64,000 nucleotides of DNA from Symsagittifera roscoffensis (lineage: Eukaryota > Xenacoelomorpha > Acoela > Convolutidae): the NCBI RefSeq assembly GCF_963678635.1, contig NC_087070.1, forward strand, positions 18,695,318 to 18,759,317, given 5' to 3'. Position numbers and translations under genes: made by a program. The notes below the pieces were generated by a model. It had not been told where the DNA came from and searched no databases. It saw only the letters and a program-made list of their open reading frames with translations. Shown piece by piece: positions 49,284 to 62,879 of the stretch (positions are counted from its first letter, which is position 1; each line of letters opens with the position of its first letter).

Positions 49284-52200
49284 TTCAGTTTCTAATAAGA
49301 ACTACCGATGAGAGAGAGAGAGAGGGGACAAGTCATAGTGAAGTATCCTTTTTTGCATTTTAGCCAGTCATTGAATTGTCAACAAATATAACTTGTTAGC
49401 AAAAAATTTCTTATTGCATGTAAGTTACTGATGTAGATTATTTACAGATTTCAGATCAAAGTTCCGACCTTCGAACAAAAATGAGGAGCTGTCTAATGAG
49501 GTATGTATTAGTTTTTTATCTTTTTTTTCTACAATAAATCAGGTACTACAAAAACTCACGAGAGTGGGTCGAGTGATACACTATTTAAAGATCTTCCCAT
49601 CGGGATTTAAACGAGATAAATCTTTGAAACAACTTCTCAGTCTCAAGAAAAAACAGGTTTCAAATTTTAGATGAGTCCTTCGACTGAAATTTTCTCTTGA
49701 GGTCTGCTAAATATAGTTTTCCAAGAATTAAATTTGATTTTGGAGTTTTTTAGCGCAACTGGGGATCAAAACTTTTTAAAAATTTGTAAGTTTTCCGCCA
49801 AAAAAATAAAAACTTTTAAAACACTTAAAATTTTCGTTTTCGAATCATTGTACTACAAAAAGTTTTTCCAATTGGCCTAATTTACTATCGCTATTGAATT
49901 TTTCTAAGTTTTATTTTTTCGTTCAATTTTTTTATCACACTAGGCAGAAAAATCTACAATTCTTCGGAAAAAAGTTTTTTTTTAAAGACAATTTTCAGAA
50001 CATTTGATGCTTCTTGCCCACTAACCGGCTATACTCATATTTTCGAATTCGATAATTGTCTAATTCTCCAACGAAAGGCAATATGCGAATATCGCAAGCT
50101 TCGTCGGCAGAATTGTCATTTTTTCTTGCCTGTTTGAAACTAAGTTTTTCTGTAGATTGTTCTCGAGCTGTGATGCTAATAGTTAGCGCTACAGTCTATC
50201 GTTGTATTCAGCTAAATCATTGTCTCGAGAATAAGGTCGATTACTCTACATTCTATTCTCATAGTTCTGAGCAATTTAGAGCAACATTTGAGAAAATTTT
50301 TCTCTCAGCATTGTGATCAACATTATTAGAGCCCAGTTAGTTCTTTTGATAGAATCAGTTAAAAATGCTTACCTCGTTGACTAAATATAATTTTGAGCTC
50401 CTGCTTAATGTTCAGGTGATTTATGTGATCATTTATATCAAAATGGCAAATGAGGTTGTCACGTCATACAACATCTCCAGAATTTTTTTTCAGGGGAAAA
50501 ACTTTTTTATTTAGAGAAATTAAAAACAAAACACGCAGGTTAGCATTAATTCACGATCAATTTTGATAGCTACTGTTGCTTTTTTAACATAAAATATTAC
50601 TGTGTAACTCCGGCGAAAAACTGAAAAATTTCGAAATAATTGTATGAAAAGCATCTTGAAAGAAATATATATTTCATCATAATGCATCACAAGGAAAGTT
50701 ATTGTTGAGCTACCATGAGTCGAGGTGTGGCAATATCTATTAATGATAAAATCCACAGTATGGAAACAGATTTGTTTAGGAAAGTGTATCAAATATAACT
50801 AAACTCGCTAGTCAAAATTTGTAATTTCCGAAAGGTAGCTCAAAATTTTGTGCTGTTTTTGTCATGGCGTAACTTCGTCATTACTTTTTTTAGTTTTCGT
50901 TATCGTAATAATGTTTTATTAAATACCTAGGGTGTCATCTGGCTTCGGATATTGTTTTTCGGAAATCGTCCGTAATAATTTTAATAACTGAGAGTTTTCT
51001 CAATTCATCAAAAACACGTGTTGATTTTGTTAGCTCTATTTCTAATATACGTAACGTATTTAGCTGTCTCTTTATTTAATTAGGGCTGGGCGGTAAATTT
51101 TTGAAGAAAATTATGAAAAAGGATTTTTTTAGACTAGGTTGAGCTGTGATGTTAATAGTTAGCGCTACAGTCTATCCTTGTATTCAGCTAAATCAATGTC
51201 TCGAGAATAAGGTCTATTACTCTACATTCTATTCTCATAGTTCTGAGCAATTTAGAGCAACATTTGAGAAAATTTTTCTCTCAGCATTGTGATCAACATT
51301 AATAGAGCCCAATTAGTTCTTTTGATAGAATCAGTTAACAATGCTTACCTCGTTGACAAAATATAAATTTGAGCTCCTGCTTAATGTTCAGGTGATTTAT
51401 GTGATCATTTATATCAAAATGGCAAATGAGGCTGTCACGTCATACAACATCTCCAGAATATTTTTTCAGGTGAAAAACTTTTTTATTTAGAGAAATTAAA
51501 AACAAAACACGCAGGTTAACATTAATTTACGATCAATTTTGATAGCTACTGTTGCTTTTTTAACATAAAATATTACTGTGATGTTAATAGTTAGCGCTAC
51601 ATTCTATCGTTGTATTCAGCTAAATCATTGTCTCGAGAATAAGTTCTATTACTCTACATTCTATTCTCATAGTTGTGAGCAATTTAGAGCAACATTTGAG
51701 AAAATTTTTCTCTCAGCATTGTGATCAACATTATTAGAGCCCAGTTAGTTCTTTTGATAGAATCAGTTAACAATGCTTACCTCGTTGACAAAATATAATT
51801 TTGAGCTCCTGCTTAATGTTCAGGTGATTTATGTGATCATTTATATCAAAATGGCAAATGAGGCTGTCACGTCATACAACATCTCCAGAATTTTTTTTCA
51901 GGTGAAAAACTTTTTTATTTAGAGAAATTAAAAAAAAAACACGCAGGTTAACATTAATTTACGATCAATTTTGATAGCTACTGTTGCTTTTTTAACATAA
52001 AATATTACTGTGTAACTCCGGGCGAAAAACTGAAAAATTTCGAAATAATTGTATGAAAAGCATCTTGAAAAAAATATATATTTCATCATAATGCATCACA
52101 AGGAAAGTGATTGTTGAGCTACCATGAGTCGAGGTGTGGCAATATCAAATAATGATAAAATTCACAGTATGGAAACAGATTTGTTTAGGAAAGTGTATCA

Positions 52201-53245
52201 AATATAACTAAACTCGCTAGTCAAAATTTCCGAAAGGTAGCTCAAATTTTTGTGCTGTTTTTGTCATGGCGTAATTTCGTCATTACTTTTTTTAATTTTC
52301 GTTATCGTAATAATGTTTTATTAATTACCTAGGGCGTCATCTGGCTTCGGATATTGTTTTTCGGAAATTGTCGGTAATAATTTTAATAACTGAGAGTTTT
52401 CTCAATTCATCAAAGACACGTGTTGATTTTGTTAGCTCTATTTGTAATATACGTAATGTATTTAGCTGTCTTTTTATTTAATTAGGGCTGGGCGGTAAAC
52501 TTTTGAAGAAAATTATGAAAAAAGATTTTTTGAGATTAGGTTGAAAATTTGCTTATTTTGATGTTGTTTCAGGTGTTGGCAAAGGTTCTCTGAATTTTGG
52601 GGTTTCAATGGTTTGAAGCGTTTTTTGCAGTATTGAGTAGATGTGTTTGATCTGCAGAGCTACTCACATAGTCATCTAAAAGTCACTCGAAACAAAATGT
52701 GCGACTGAAGCTGGTAACTTCAGAACCAGTCCTCATCCATAAATTCTTTTTGATTTTTGATTCTTGCGAAAATTGCGCTGATGTTCAAATTACTTGGACC
52801 AACGCCTTGTCTATGGATGATTCAGGGTCAAGTGGAATTTCTACATATCGTGCTCATTCATCTGAAGTCCCTTTTCAGTAATTTGTGTAATTCTTCCAAA
52901 TTGGCGTTGAAATTCGAGTTACTAGGGCCAACGCGATTGCTTGCGGTTATACTTTTGTTGCAATATTTGGTGCTCATTGCACAGTAACCCGCTATCCTTA
53001 TATTTTCAAGTCCGATAGTTGTCTAGTTCTCTTTTGCAAGACAAAATGCGAATATGGCAGGCTTTGTCGGCACAATTGTTTAAAAAAACTCATTTCTGTC
53101 TGATATTTAGTTTTTCTGTAGATTGTTCTCGAGCAGTGATTTTAATAATTAGTGCTACAAGTTATCCTTATTTGAAAGTACTTTGTTATGTTTCAAGCAG
53201 TTCGGCACATCTTTAACTGAGGATTGCTTGAGTAAGGCCAATTAA
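49284..53245. repeat. Tandem array unit 3, expanded by internal duplications
   Basis: This starts like units 1 and 2 but is about 1.4 kb longer. The segment starting GAGCTGTGATG recurs at 50165 and 51141 (976 bp apart). CTGTGATG at 51144 and 51576 marks a 432-bp tandem duplication (51144-51575 and 51576-52007) with very high identity. The E anchor TTACTTGGACCAACGCC appears at about 52788. Confidence 0.8.
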
Positions 53246-55130
53246 CCTAGATTCCATTCTCATATCTCTGAGCAAGTTAGTGAAAGATTTGAGGAAAAAA
53301 TTCTCTCAGTATTTGATCAATTTTATCACAGCGCAGTTAGTTCTCTTGATGATTGGTAGAATCCATTATCAATGCTTACTCTGTTAAAAATTTATAAATC
53401 TTAGCTCCATTTCAATATTAAGGTTTAATACTTAATCACTTATATCATGTTGGCAAATATTTAATTTGAGACGTTAGGCTGTTACGTCACACAGCCTCTC
53501 AAGAAAACGTTTCTAAATGAATAACGTTTTTATATGGAGAAAATTTAAACAAAGCAAGCAAGTTAGTGAAATTTACCATAAATTTGATAGTTATTACTGC
53601 TTCTTTCATAAATTATTATAAGTCTATCATTCTTATGAAGGGTTGGAAATGTTTGAAGCAAGATTATCAAACGCATCTTGAATCAAATAATTTTCATCAT
53701 AATGCATCCTGAGGGAAGCTATTGTTGAACTACCCTGAGTCAAATTACGGCACAAAAACGGTTTATGATGAAATTGGGTTTTAAGGATTATTCACGTTTT
53801 GAAAAGAGATTTTGTTTTCAAAACGTTTATCGATTATAACCAAACTTGCGGGTCAAAAGCTATAGTGCTGTTCTTGTCATGGCGTTACTCCGCGTTATTT
53901 TTTTGTATTTGCATTATTGCCATAACGTTTGATTACATCAGATGATATTTCTTGTTTGCGGCTGTTATTTCGATTCCAGTTTTCGGCTGAGGCGTTTTAA
54001 TTGACTCAGTAGCTTGGTTTGATCGAAGTAGTTTCCGACAAATTAATTTGGTTTCTCTTGTCAAAGCTATATGTATTTTGCAGCATATACTTTGGAATAA
54101 TTTATACGCTTTGAGTTTCTGCTCACTCATTTTTTCTGCGGCCCTTAATGGGCATCTGATTATCCGTGTAAATCATCCTTACTTCTAGATAGTATTAGAG
54201 GGAGGCTCCTTCATTACTGTTAGACAGTGGCAACAAGTTGGGTGTATCTGATGAAAAAAGGTGCAGTCCGTTTTTTTTACGAATTGGAAAAAAAACTGAT
54301 TCAAAAATATTCCAATTCGGTTCGATTGACGTTTAAGTTCTTTTTATGAAAAATTGTTTTCTTTCAAATTTTGCTTTTTTAAAAGTTTCTGAGGATTTAG
54401 CCTTTCATTTCTATTTTTTTTAAAATTGACAACATTAATCGTAATTTTTCTTATTGGTACGCCTATGTGTAGCATTCTCTGTTCTACCAATATTTATTTC
54501 ACCTTGTTTTTTCATATTTATTTCAACTAATGTTTTATATTTTTTTTTCTGCCTATGGCGTCATCTGGCTTCATCATCTTCAATATTTTATTCACCATTA
54601 TTATATCTAACTTGATTAATGATACTGTGGAAAGTTGTAGCAGGTGGGTATGAGAGAGCTGTATAAACCGTTCTTTACACATATATGAAGTTTTATTGGT
54701 AGCGCTATTTTGGTAGTGCTATTTCTAATATACCTAAAATTTTAAGCCGTCTGTTTATTCAACTGAGGCTGATAATGAATTTCTTTGAAATTTTTTTTTG
54801 AAAAAGTGATTTTTTGTGACGAGGTTGAAGATTTATTTTTTATGCTGTGGCTTAGGCGTTCGCATTGATGCTCCGACTTGTGGTGTTTCTATGATTCGAA
54901 GCGTTTTTTTCCTCACTGGGTAGATGCTTTTGATCTGCAGAGCTACTCACATAGTCGTTTAAAAGTCACTCGAAACAAAATGGGCGATTGAAGCTGGTAA
55001 CTTTAGAACCAGTCCCCATCCATAAATTCTGTTTGATTCTGTGCGCTGATGTTCAAGTTACTTGGGCCAACGCATTGCCTATGGATGTTTCAGGGTCAGG
55101 TGGGATCTCGACAACTCATTCTCATTAATC
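53246..55130. repeat. Tandem array unit 4, diverged and partial
   Basis: More diverged relative of the array unit. A weak version of the GATAGTTATTACTGCTTC block lies near 53588, TTGTCATGGCGTTAC near 53873, and the TTACTTGGGCCAACGCATTGCCTATGGATG anchor near 55047. The array similarity fades after about 55130. Confidence 0.65.
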
Positions 55131-56700
55131 TTAGTTGAAAAAAGGGAAAATAGTTTTCCAGTAGAGCTAACTATATTTGTAAACAATTCTAGAGTATTTC
55201 AGAAGTAAGCATCAGCCAATTGAAAAGCTAAACAAAGTTGTTTTCTCCTGCTCATTTCCTTGCCAGGCTCAACCTTTCCAGTTATGCAAACTACTACTAC
55301 TGTTGACATTGAGTTATATAAAACAGCAATTCAAAACTAAACTTGCTTTACGGGTCATTCAAATCTCTAGATTTTCTCTCCGCCTTTTTCAAGCTTTAAT
55401 GGACGTAATTTTAACATTTTACTACCCAGCTATATTTTAATCATATCAGTGCTTGTGAACGAAGAATTGTGACAGTTTTCAGATGCTGATTTGTTAAAAT
55501 TAAGTTAAGTTTTCTATGTGATACTATCATCATTTGTTGGAACAAATTCAAAAATGAAACATTTGAAGCGCCTTGCAACTTTTTCAAATGTTTTTAAAAG
55601 AATTTTTTTAAATGCTTTTAATGTTGAAAAATGAACATCGTGCACAATGGTACGTTACCGGGAGAAAACGAACAAAACTGACAGGCTTAAAGAGTCTTGT
55701 AGATATCCTATGTAGTAAGGAGCAACAAGCGTGTCAATTAACGCCGCAAGCTTTTACTTTGATCTCGTTTTTTCTATCAATTCTTAGCAGCATGATTTGA
55801 CTATTATTAAAATCTAAAAAAGATTAGGTCAACTGTCTTTTTGATTAAAAAACCAGCCAAGTGATCAATTTCTTCTGTTTCTTCTGGTGTTATGAAGAAA
55901 GATACTTTTATGAAAAAAAAATCAAGGAAAAGTTTTGTATAGAAAATCATGACATAAATTAGCAAGATTTCACTGTTCATTGAACTGAAAGCATTTTACG
56001 AATCAAAACTTATGACAATTATTAAATTTAAATGGTTGGCACTCTTTAAAGTTTACAAAAAGAGTATGCAGATGTTTTCAAATGCTGGCTGAAGAACAAA
56101 ACTCTAACTGAAAATTGAGAGCACTTTTCAAAACTCGGGAGAACAGTGCCTCCAGCGCTTTACACACGAAGCATCCAAACGATAGGTTTCACATCTCCGT
56201 CTTTTTTCTATTTTGAGTTCCTGATTTGTCTCAATTTGAGTTGTTTAGCAAAAGTTTCTGCACTAATCAGATATTCGCTTTTTTTTTTAAAGTTTGACAT
56301 TGCTTTTGAAAAATTCTTCAGTCTTTTTGCAGAAAAAAAAACTAAAACTTTTGGAACTTGTTTTTCAGTCATTTAGTTCCAAACTTGTTGCCCAACTTTC
56401 ATTCCCGGCTTCTGGTAACAAATATGAAAAGCTACTTTTGTCAAAACTTTTGTTTACTGAGTTATGTATAGGTAACTGTACTCATAGAGTAATTTCAGAT
56501 AAGGTACACCGTCCGCTCGTCACGCTATCTTATTTTCGGCGGTCTAATACCGATCTTAATCTTATTCTTATATCTCCTAGTCTCAATAGATCTAGTGTAC
56601 ACCGGTTTACGCGAGTTAGTTCCAGAAGGAGAACAACTGTATTCTAAGTTTAATTCAAATTGCTCTGGTGTTGAAACTACAAGTAGTTTCAACACTTTAC
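55131..56700. other. Unassigned AT-rich flank
   Basis: No gene recognised. A 12-bp perfect hairpin, GTGTTGAAACTA / TAGTTTCAACAC with a 4-nt loop, lies at 56668-56695. From about here the plus strand becomes clearly T- and G-rich, marking the approximate left edge of the virus-like region. Confidence 0.4.
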
Positions 56701-56799
56701 AAATAAATAGGTTGTTATCTTTATGGAGTATTATGGTTAGTATTTATTGTTTTATAAAGATGAAATATCATAAAAATAACCAATGATAAATACTAGTTT

Positions 56800-57440
56800 G
56801 AATCTGGTTCCACTTATCCGGGGCTTAGAGAGTATTAGTTTTTGTTCTTTGACTATCATTTGTAATGAAGGATGGATGATGTTTGTTTGTATTTCTCGAG
56901 CATCATTTCTGTTTCGTTCTTGGAGAAGGATGTCTTATCCGTCTGCTCCAGGAAGATGGAATCGTCGATATCAGTCTGTCATTCGACAATGATTGTGACC
57001 GCCAACTGTTGCTGTTGTTTCTGGAAGTCAATCTGATTTCCAAATTGTTTGTTATGATAGTTTAATCTTGTTTGGTGGAGAACTATTGTTTAGGTTTCAT
57101 TTGGGATTGGCGTGAATTTTGAGCTTGGATGAAATGTCTGCTGACTTGGATCTGTACGAATTATTTGAACATCGAGATGGCCATTGTTCTGTTGCAATGG
57201 ATTTCCTTTTCTGCGATGCCAAGTTGTACTCTAAATCCATTGAGTGTAGTGACTGTATGCAGCATATCAGGTGGGTTTTGCCATTCCGTAGTTGGATTGT
57301 CAAGCTCCTTGCTGCTCACCTTTGGGCTGTTTATAATCTATATACTGCATTATATCATTTACATATACAAATCTTTGTTAATCTTGTTTTTTAGTTATGA
57401 TCTTTGTATTAGTTTTTATCGCAAAAGCGTTTTTATTTAG
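56800..57440 (-). pseudogene. Degenerate coding-like sequence, unassigned
   Basis: On the minus strand several frames show coding-like stretches separated by stops. Examples are NPPDMLHTVTTLNGFRVQLG with a following EKEIHCNRTMAISMF (about 57272-57165), and DSIFLEQTDKTSFSKNETEM (about 56965-56905). The sense strand has the same A- and C-rich composition as the glycoprotein region at 60-63 kb, so it may be part of the same element. No family recognised. Confidence 0.35.
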
Positions 57441-58457
57441 TTCGGTTAATTTTAAGAGTTACTCACACTTGAGTAAATCTCGTCAAAAATAGTGTCGTGG
57501 GTGTCACAAAGCGTGGATGTAGCACGGTGAATGAGGCCGGCTATAGAGCATACTCAAGACGTCCTCTTCTAGTGGGTTGTTAGGCCAGAAGTGAGGGTAT
57601 AATTTCGTGCTCTCTTTTTGGAGGGTCCTGTGTTGGTTCAACCTTTCGTGCCAATTTTTATTAGTAGTGTTTTCTTTTGTTGACTTAGTTTTGTCTTTTC
57701 TTTAAAAATCAAATTGTTTGTTTTGGGCTTGTCTTTCGACCTTTTGGTGTTTTGTTCTTTTGTGTTCAGACTTAAAAGTAGTTCTAAAAAGAATAATTTA
57801 TCCAGGTCTTAAGGTGGTGTTAATCCAGATTGGGTACCGTGGGTTTTCTTTTCTTAGTCATGCTGTTAGGTTGTGGTTTATGGTATTTAGTAAGCTTGCG
57901 TTGGTTAGTTTGGATTAATATATAACTCCTTTCCAACCGGGTTAAGGGAAAATTTGAGACGTGTTAAAATTGTTAAAGTTGTTATCAGTGAAAGATGTAA
58001 CTCAAATTCATTATTTTTGAACAATTCTTTGCGGGCGAGCAATGCGAGTTTGGATAGAATATTTGGGCGAGAGAAAATAAAGAAGCGTCTTTGAAAAAGT
58101 TAGTGCTGCTTTTGCAATTTATGAACAATTTTTATTGAATTACTACTTTTAAAATTATAAATGTTACTGCTTGATTTGGGGGTTGAAATAATTAAGTTAT
58201 TTTCAGTTTATGAATATTTACTGCTTTGCAGGAAAAAATTTATATAATAATTTACTGCTTTGTACGGGGTAATTTATTGCTTCAATTATTGGATAGGTAT
58301 ATAGAAATTAATGATTTGAAAAACAGTTTCTGCTGTTTATTTTGCTCTTTGTTTTGTTGATGATTGATGATTGTGCCTTTAAAGAAAAAGAAAAAACATT
58401 GAATAATAATGGTTAGTGTTGTTTGAATTAATTAGTTAAATATTGAATTCATATTAC
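57441..58457. other. Non-coding part of the 56.7-64 kb element
   Basis: T- and G-rich on the plus strand. No open frame with recognisable similarity. If the surrounding element is an LTR retrotransposon reading on the minus strand, its 3' untranslated region or LTR could be here, but no second LTR copy lies in the window to prove it. Confidence 0.35.
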
Positions 58458-60226
58458 CTAATCGTCGGTGAAAAAGTCATGAGGAAAAACATTGTGGATG
58501 TCAGATGAGGTGAATATCAGATGAGGTTAGTAGTTTAGCTAACAAACGAATGATGTGTTTAGTATGCAAAAGTGGCCAAAGCAATTCAAGTGCTTTAATG
58601 ATGTTACGTTCTTCAGTGTTAGGTGATTGTTCATACGGTGTGTTTTGAATTAGGTTATATAATTTGTGTTATATATGAATTCTAGGATGGGGACTTCGAC
58701 GGGCTGAAGGAATTCATGAGGGACAAATAGTGGACGGGATTCGTCTACATTTAGGAATTTGTTTAGTGGGCAGAAGATATGCATCTGAGTGATGGGATCA
58801 TAATTTCGGAGGTTGCCTTGTAGATTAGTGTCTTTAATACAAAAGGTGAAGTTAAAAAAAAACAGTGATGTGTATTTTGAGTTGATGTATTGAAATCTAT
58901 GGTGAGGTTGTCGTGCTGGTGTACTGTCAGTGTAATGACTTTGAATAAAATTAAATAAGTGTACGTATGTGTTTGTTTAGTTCGTAACATGACTTCGTGA
59001 GAACAGTGCAAAACACGTTCTTTGTGTGTCAGGAAATGAAAAGTTAGTAAGAAATGGTTGAATTTGTTAAAGTATGATTCATACGCATTAGTATTACGTA
59101 GTACTGCGGAGATGACTTTGTCGTATTTTTTATTTAGGATGTTGAGGGTGAATGTGTATGAGGTTTTAAGAAAACATTTTTCGGTTAATTGAGGATTAGT
59201 ATATGGGTCGTTGCTTAGACAAATTTTTTCATTTGGTCGGATGATATTTTGATCGTATTAATCGATGGGGTAATTAGCTTTAGGTGCAGTGAATTTGGTT
59301 AGTGATTCTCTGTATCCTATTTGCGTGAACTGGTTTGGGGTTAATGATGTTGTTAGAAGGTAGAGTAGGTGGTGCTTACTTCATTATTATGAGGGATGTT
59401 ATATAGTGGTAATTTTAATGGATTATTAAAGTGATAATGAGATGTCCATGAGAGTGTGGGATATAAGCCATGCTCGCTTACATAATTGGGTTTTTCATCA
59501 ATGGGGTCGGAATGGAAGTATGTATATTGTCAGAAAAAGGGTAGGCATATTTGTAAAAATTCTTTCGTATTAGTGTGAAGTGGATGATTTATAAATGTGA
59601 TGGATGTTCCTGGGTTAGATGGGAATGGGGTAATTGGGAATTTTTTTAAAAGCTTGGTTGGTACTAGAGGAAGGGGTTGATGGGGAAGTGGGGTTTTGGG
59701 AGGGTGTATAAATTGAAGAGGGGGTTGGGGTTGATGGGTTTGATGATGTTAAAGATCGTGAAAGCTGGTGAATAGTTAGTGTTTGAGGGTGTTGCAATTG
59801 TTGTTGTAGTGTTATGAAATTATCAAGTTCATGTGATATTTGTGTGTGATCTTGGTCGTTGTTGTCAGATGATTCGCTGGTTAGAGGGGAATATGTGGGT
59901 GTGACATGTGAGATGGGAGAGGGAAGGGAAAGAGGTTCAATTTTGACTTGGGAATTGAGAGGTTGAAAGGGAGGCTGGGAAAATGTAGATGGACTGGGTT
60001 CAGAGTTTTCAAATTCGGCGTGTGTTTCGATATCGGACTTGTTGCATTGGGAGATGGTGTTATATAATGTTGTAATGGAATTAGTATCTGATTCCATGCT
60101 GGTTGAAATGTTAGAATGAAGTGATTGAGGTGGGAGGAAAGCAAAAAGTGGGATGATGGGGATGTTGTTCTGAAGGTTGGCTGGGTGGGAAATTGATCGA
60201 TTTAGGGATCCAATTTTGCGGCTCAT
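58458..60226 (-). pseudogene. Unknown protein with Pro/Ser/Thr-rich N terminus, frame-broken
   Basis: This starts at an ATG at 60226 (MSRKIGSLNRSIS). About 200 residues of Pro/Ser/Thr-rich, probably disordered sequence follow, and then a globular-looking part that continues, with shifts of frame, down to a stop at 58460-58458. Strings that read as real protein are NQFTQIGYRESLTKFTAP (about 59330), TLNILNKKYDKVISAVLRN (about 59145), QMHIFCPLNKFLNVDESRPL (about 58785) and a Leu-rich LELLWPLLHTKHIIRLLAKL (about 58585). At least two frameshifts and several stops interrupt it. I do not recognise the family. It lies directly 3' of the envelope-like gene on the same strand. Confidence 0.55.
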
Positions 60227-60368
60227 CTTGGGCTAAAAAGATGGTTGTTCTGAGAACAAAAATTAGTGGTATGTGGTTGTTCTATAACTTGTTCGTATGT
60301 GTCGTCTATATTGGGTTATTGGGTTATTTTATGTTGGATTGGGCTTTGTGGATAATTATATCTTGAAG

Positions 60369-62837
60369 TTATAAGGTCAATAGGGCTGATAGGGCAATAT
60401 TTCTAAAATTTCGTGGTACCAATGATGAGGGGTGGTTATTGTTGAGGTTTTGTAATTGTGGTGCTGTGGGCGTTGTATTTGTATTGTTTCGTGATTCGTC
60501 ATACGTGTTTGGGGTGGTTGATAACTTGGTATTGTATTCTTTAATTTGAGCGTCAAAAAGACTTTCAATCAATGATGAAAATGATGTTGAAAATATTCGA
60601 AAAAATCCTGCGAAAAGTATGCGTGCTACACTTGCTTGTTTATTTCTTTGTGTGTGTATTGCGCATGTATTGTAGATTCCTTTTAAGAGAGAGAAAAGAA
60701 ATCCAAGAAAATTAAACGTTGCGTATAATAGAATCAATCTTTCTAACATGTAGTAGGGCCATCCTAGAAAGGCAAGAAGTTCGTTTTTCAAATTTACAAA
60801 ATTAAAGATTTTTATTGGTGATATATCATGTGGTCTGTATGTTTCGCCGTTTGACTAAATGTAACCTTTTATATCTTTAAAATATCCGCTATAGTCTTGT
60901 GCGTATATGTCTGAAAAGCCTGCTGTTTCTGCAAGTTTGTGTAGGTTTTGATCTATGGATTGTTGTTGGATTGTGTCCATTTTTGTGAGTAATTCTTGAA
61001 ATTGTTGTATTCGAATGGGATGTTGAATGTCTGATTTAGAGTATATGCCGATTGATTGTAAATCGATATTAGGATTGCGGGCAACAGCTCTAATGCTTTC
61101 TGGTGAAAATTTTGTGAGTGCTTGCATGAGTGTAGGGTATGGTGTGAGAAAATAGTATTTATCTTCGTCAGGGTTTAATATTACTACCATAAGGCTGTTT
61201 TCTGATCCACATGGGACTGCTGTATCCCAAAAAAAAGTTCTGCGGGAGAGTGTATCAACAAAATGTACTTTATTTTTATAGAATATTGGGATTCTCTGAA
61301 AGCATCTTTTGTCTTCGAAAACATACAAAGGTGATACTTATTGATACAAGCGTAACACCATAACATGTTTACTTCGTAGTCTATGAAATTTGATCTGTTT
61401 CCTGACAATACATAACCTGCATTAGGGATTTTTGGTACTGCAAGCGCAAGTGATTGTAAAATTTGTGTGCGTTCAAGTTCGCATAATTGATGGAGTGTTT
61501 CAAGTTCTGTCAAAGACATTTCTTGAAAAGTTCTACTTATTGTGTAATCTAATTTCATGTCTAAGTGTATGTCATAGTGGATTGCGCCAAAATGAGTTTT
61601 TTTCATTAGTGATAGCTCTTGTAAGCGTGTACTGTCTGTGTCTTGTGGTCTCAACTTTCCAGCGGTTCTTCCTGTATTCTTTTGAAATTTTACTGGGACA
61701 TATGATTTTTTGTCAGTGGTTGAGTGTGATGTACCTATTTGATATGTTATTAATTTTTCTGTATTCATGTCGAAACCGTCTTCGTATTCGACAAGAATTT
61801 CTGAATATTGTGTTTTGTAAAGTTGCTCGGTGTTTTTACATGCTAATTCCGTCTCTAGGTATGTTTGGAAACGTGTCAATTTTTTTCTATATTATGGATG
61901 TTTTTAATTTTATAATTACTTTGCCTAGTTTGGTCAGGTTTAACATCTTCAAACGGGATTGGTTCAAGAAAAAATTTTTGATGAAATTTTATCATTCTAG
62001 CGTGTATTTTTGCTACTTGAAATGTTGTACAAGTGAGTTCAGGGAACCAAACGATTGTTGCCTGTGTGCGCGTAGTAGGATCGCAATATCCTTGGTCGTT
62101 TTTGCAAGGGAGTCTGATTCCTTGATAAATTATAATGCCATCTTTTAAACCACGTTTTAGTTGTACTTTCAAATTGTTTTTTCCAGTTGTACTTTTTGTA
62201 TCTGCTTTACAATTTGAGGATTGTTTATTTCAATAGGTGGTATCCAATTTTTATCACGGAGATCAAATGTTAATCTTCCATGTGCTCCGTGAAAGGGGAA
62301 TTTGTTATCTAGTCTTCAATGACCTTGGTATTTTTCAAGTTCGGCTTGATGTGCTCAGTCTGGAAAAACTTGAGAATTGACTATTTTTCTTTTTGTGCCT
62401 TTGTCTGACATGATCTTTAGTCTTTTAAGTTCGTTTTTGCAATCTTCAGCGCTGAGGTGCAATAGTCTTTAGATGTTAATTTGGTAGAAAGATTCATGAT
62501 CTAATCTGTTTTTATTTCCGTTTGAAACGTGTGAACAATGTACTTTCTTTTCGGAGAATGTTGCTGTGATTTTTTATCCTATTAGTGTTGTAGCTCTGGC
62601 TTTTGAGTAAAGTGTTGCTATTATGTTTGTTCTTTCGATTGATTGTGGTTCGGGTTCATATAGAGTTATTTGGTTTTTAGCATATTTGTGTAATGTTTTT
62701 TGTTCATTTTCTTCACAGTTATAATATGTGACTAGTAAATCCTGGGGTTCGGTTCGGGGTGAAGGATTGCTGGGGTCAGTTTTTGAAAAATTTGAAAAGA
62801 AAATAGTTTGAAAAATTATTATCTTTAAAATATACAT
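60369..62837 (-). pseudogene. Virus-type surface glycoprotein (env-like), multiply broken
   Basis: This reads on the minus strand from an ATG at 62837 followed by a signal-peptide-like run (MYILKIIIFQTIFF). Ectodomain landmarks are VTYYNCEENEQ, a Cys-Ser-His string after EKKVHC, LPCKNDQGYCDPTTRTQAT with WFPELTCTTFQ (about 62115-62020), LHQLCELERTQIL (about 61490), and RTFFWDTAVPCGSEN (about 61235). A membrane anchor follows at GWPYYMLERLILLYATFNFL (about 60760-60700), then a Ser/Thr/Asn-rich tail ending at 60369. Cysteine spacing and the late anchor resemble glycoproteins of chuvirus-like viruses and of BEL/Pao-type retroelements that captured them; this assignment is tentative. Breaks seen are several frameshifts (near 62470, 62210, 61880 and 61310), TGA stops near 62355 and 62317, and TAG at 60857-60855. 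Confidence 0.6.
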
Positions 62838-62879
62838 GTGTATGACAGTCCTGAATATGGATTATAAAAGGTGATATAT

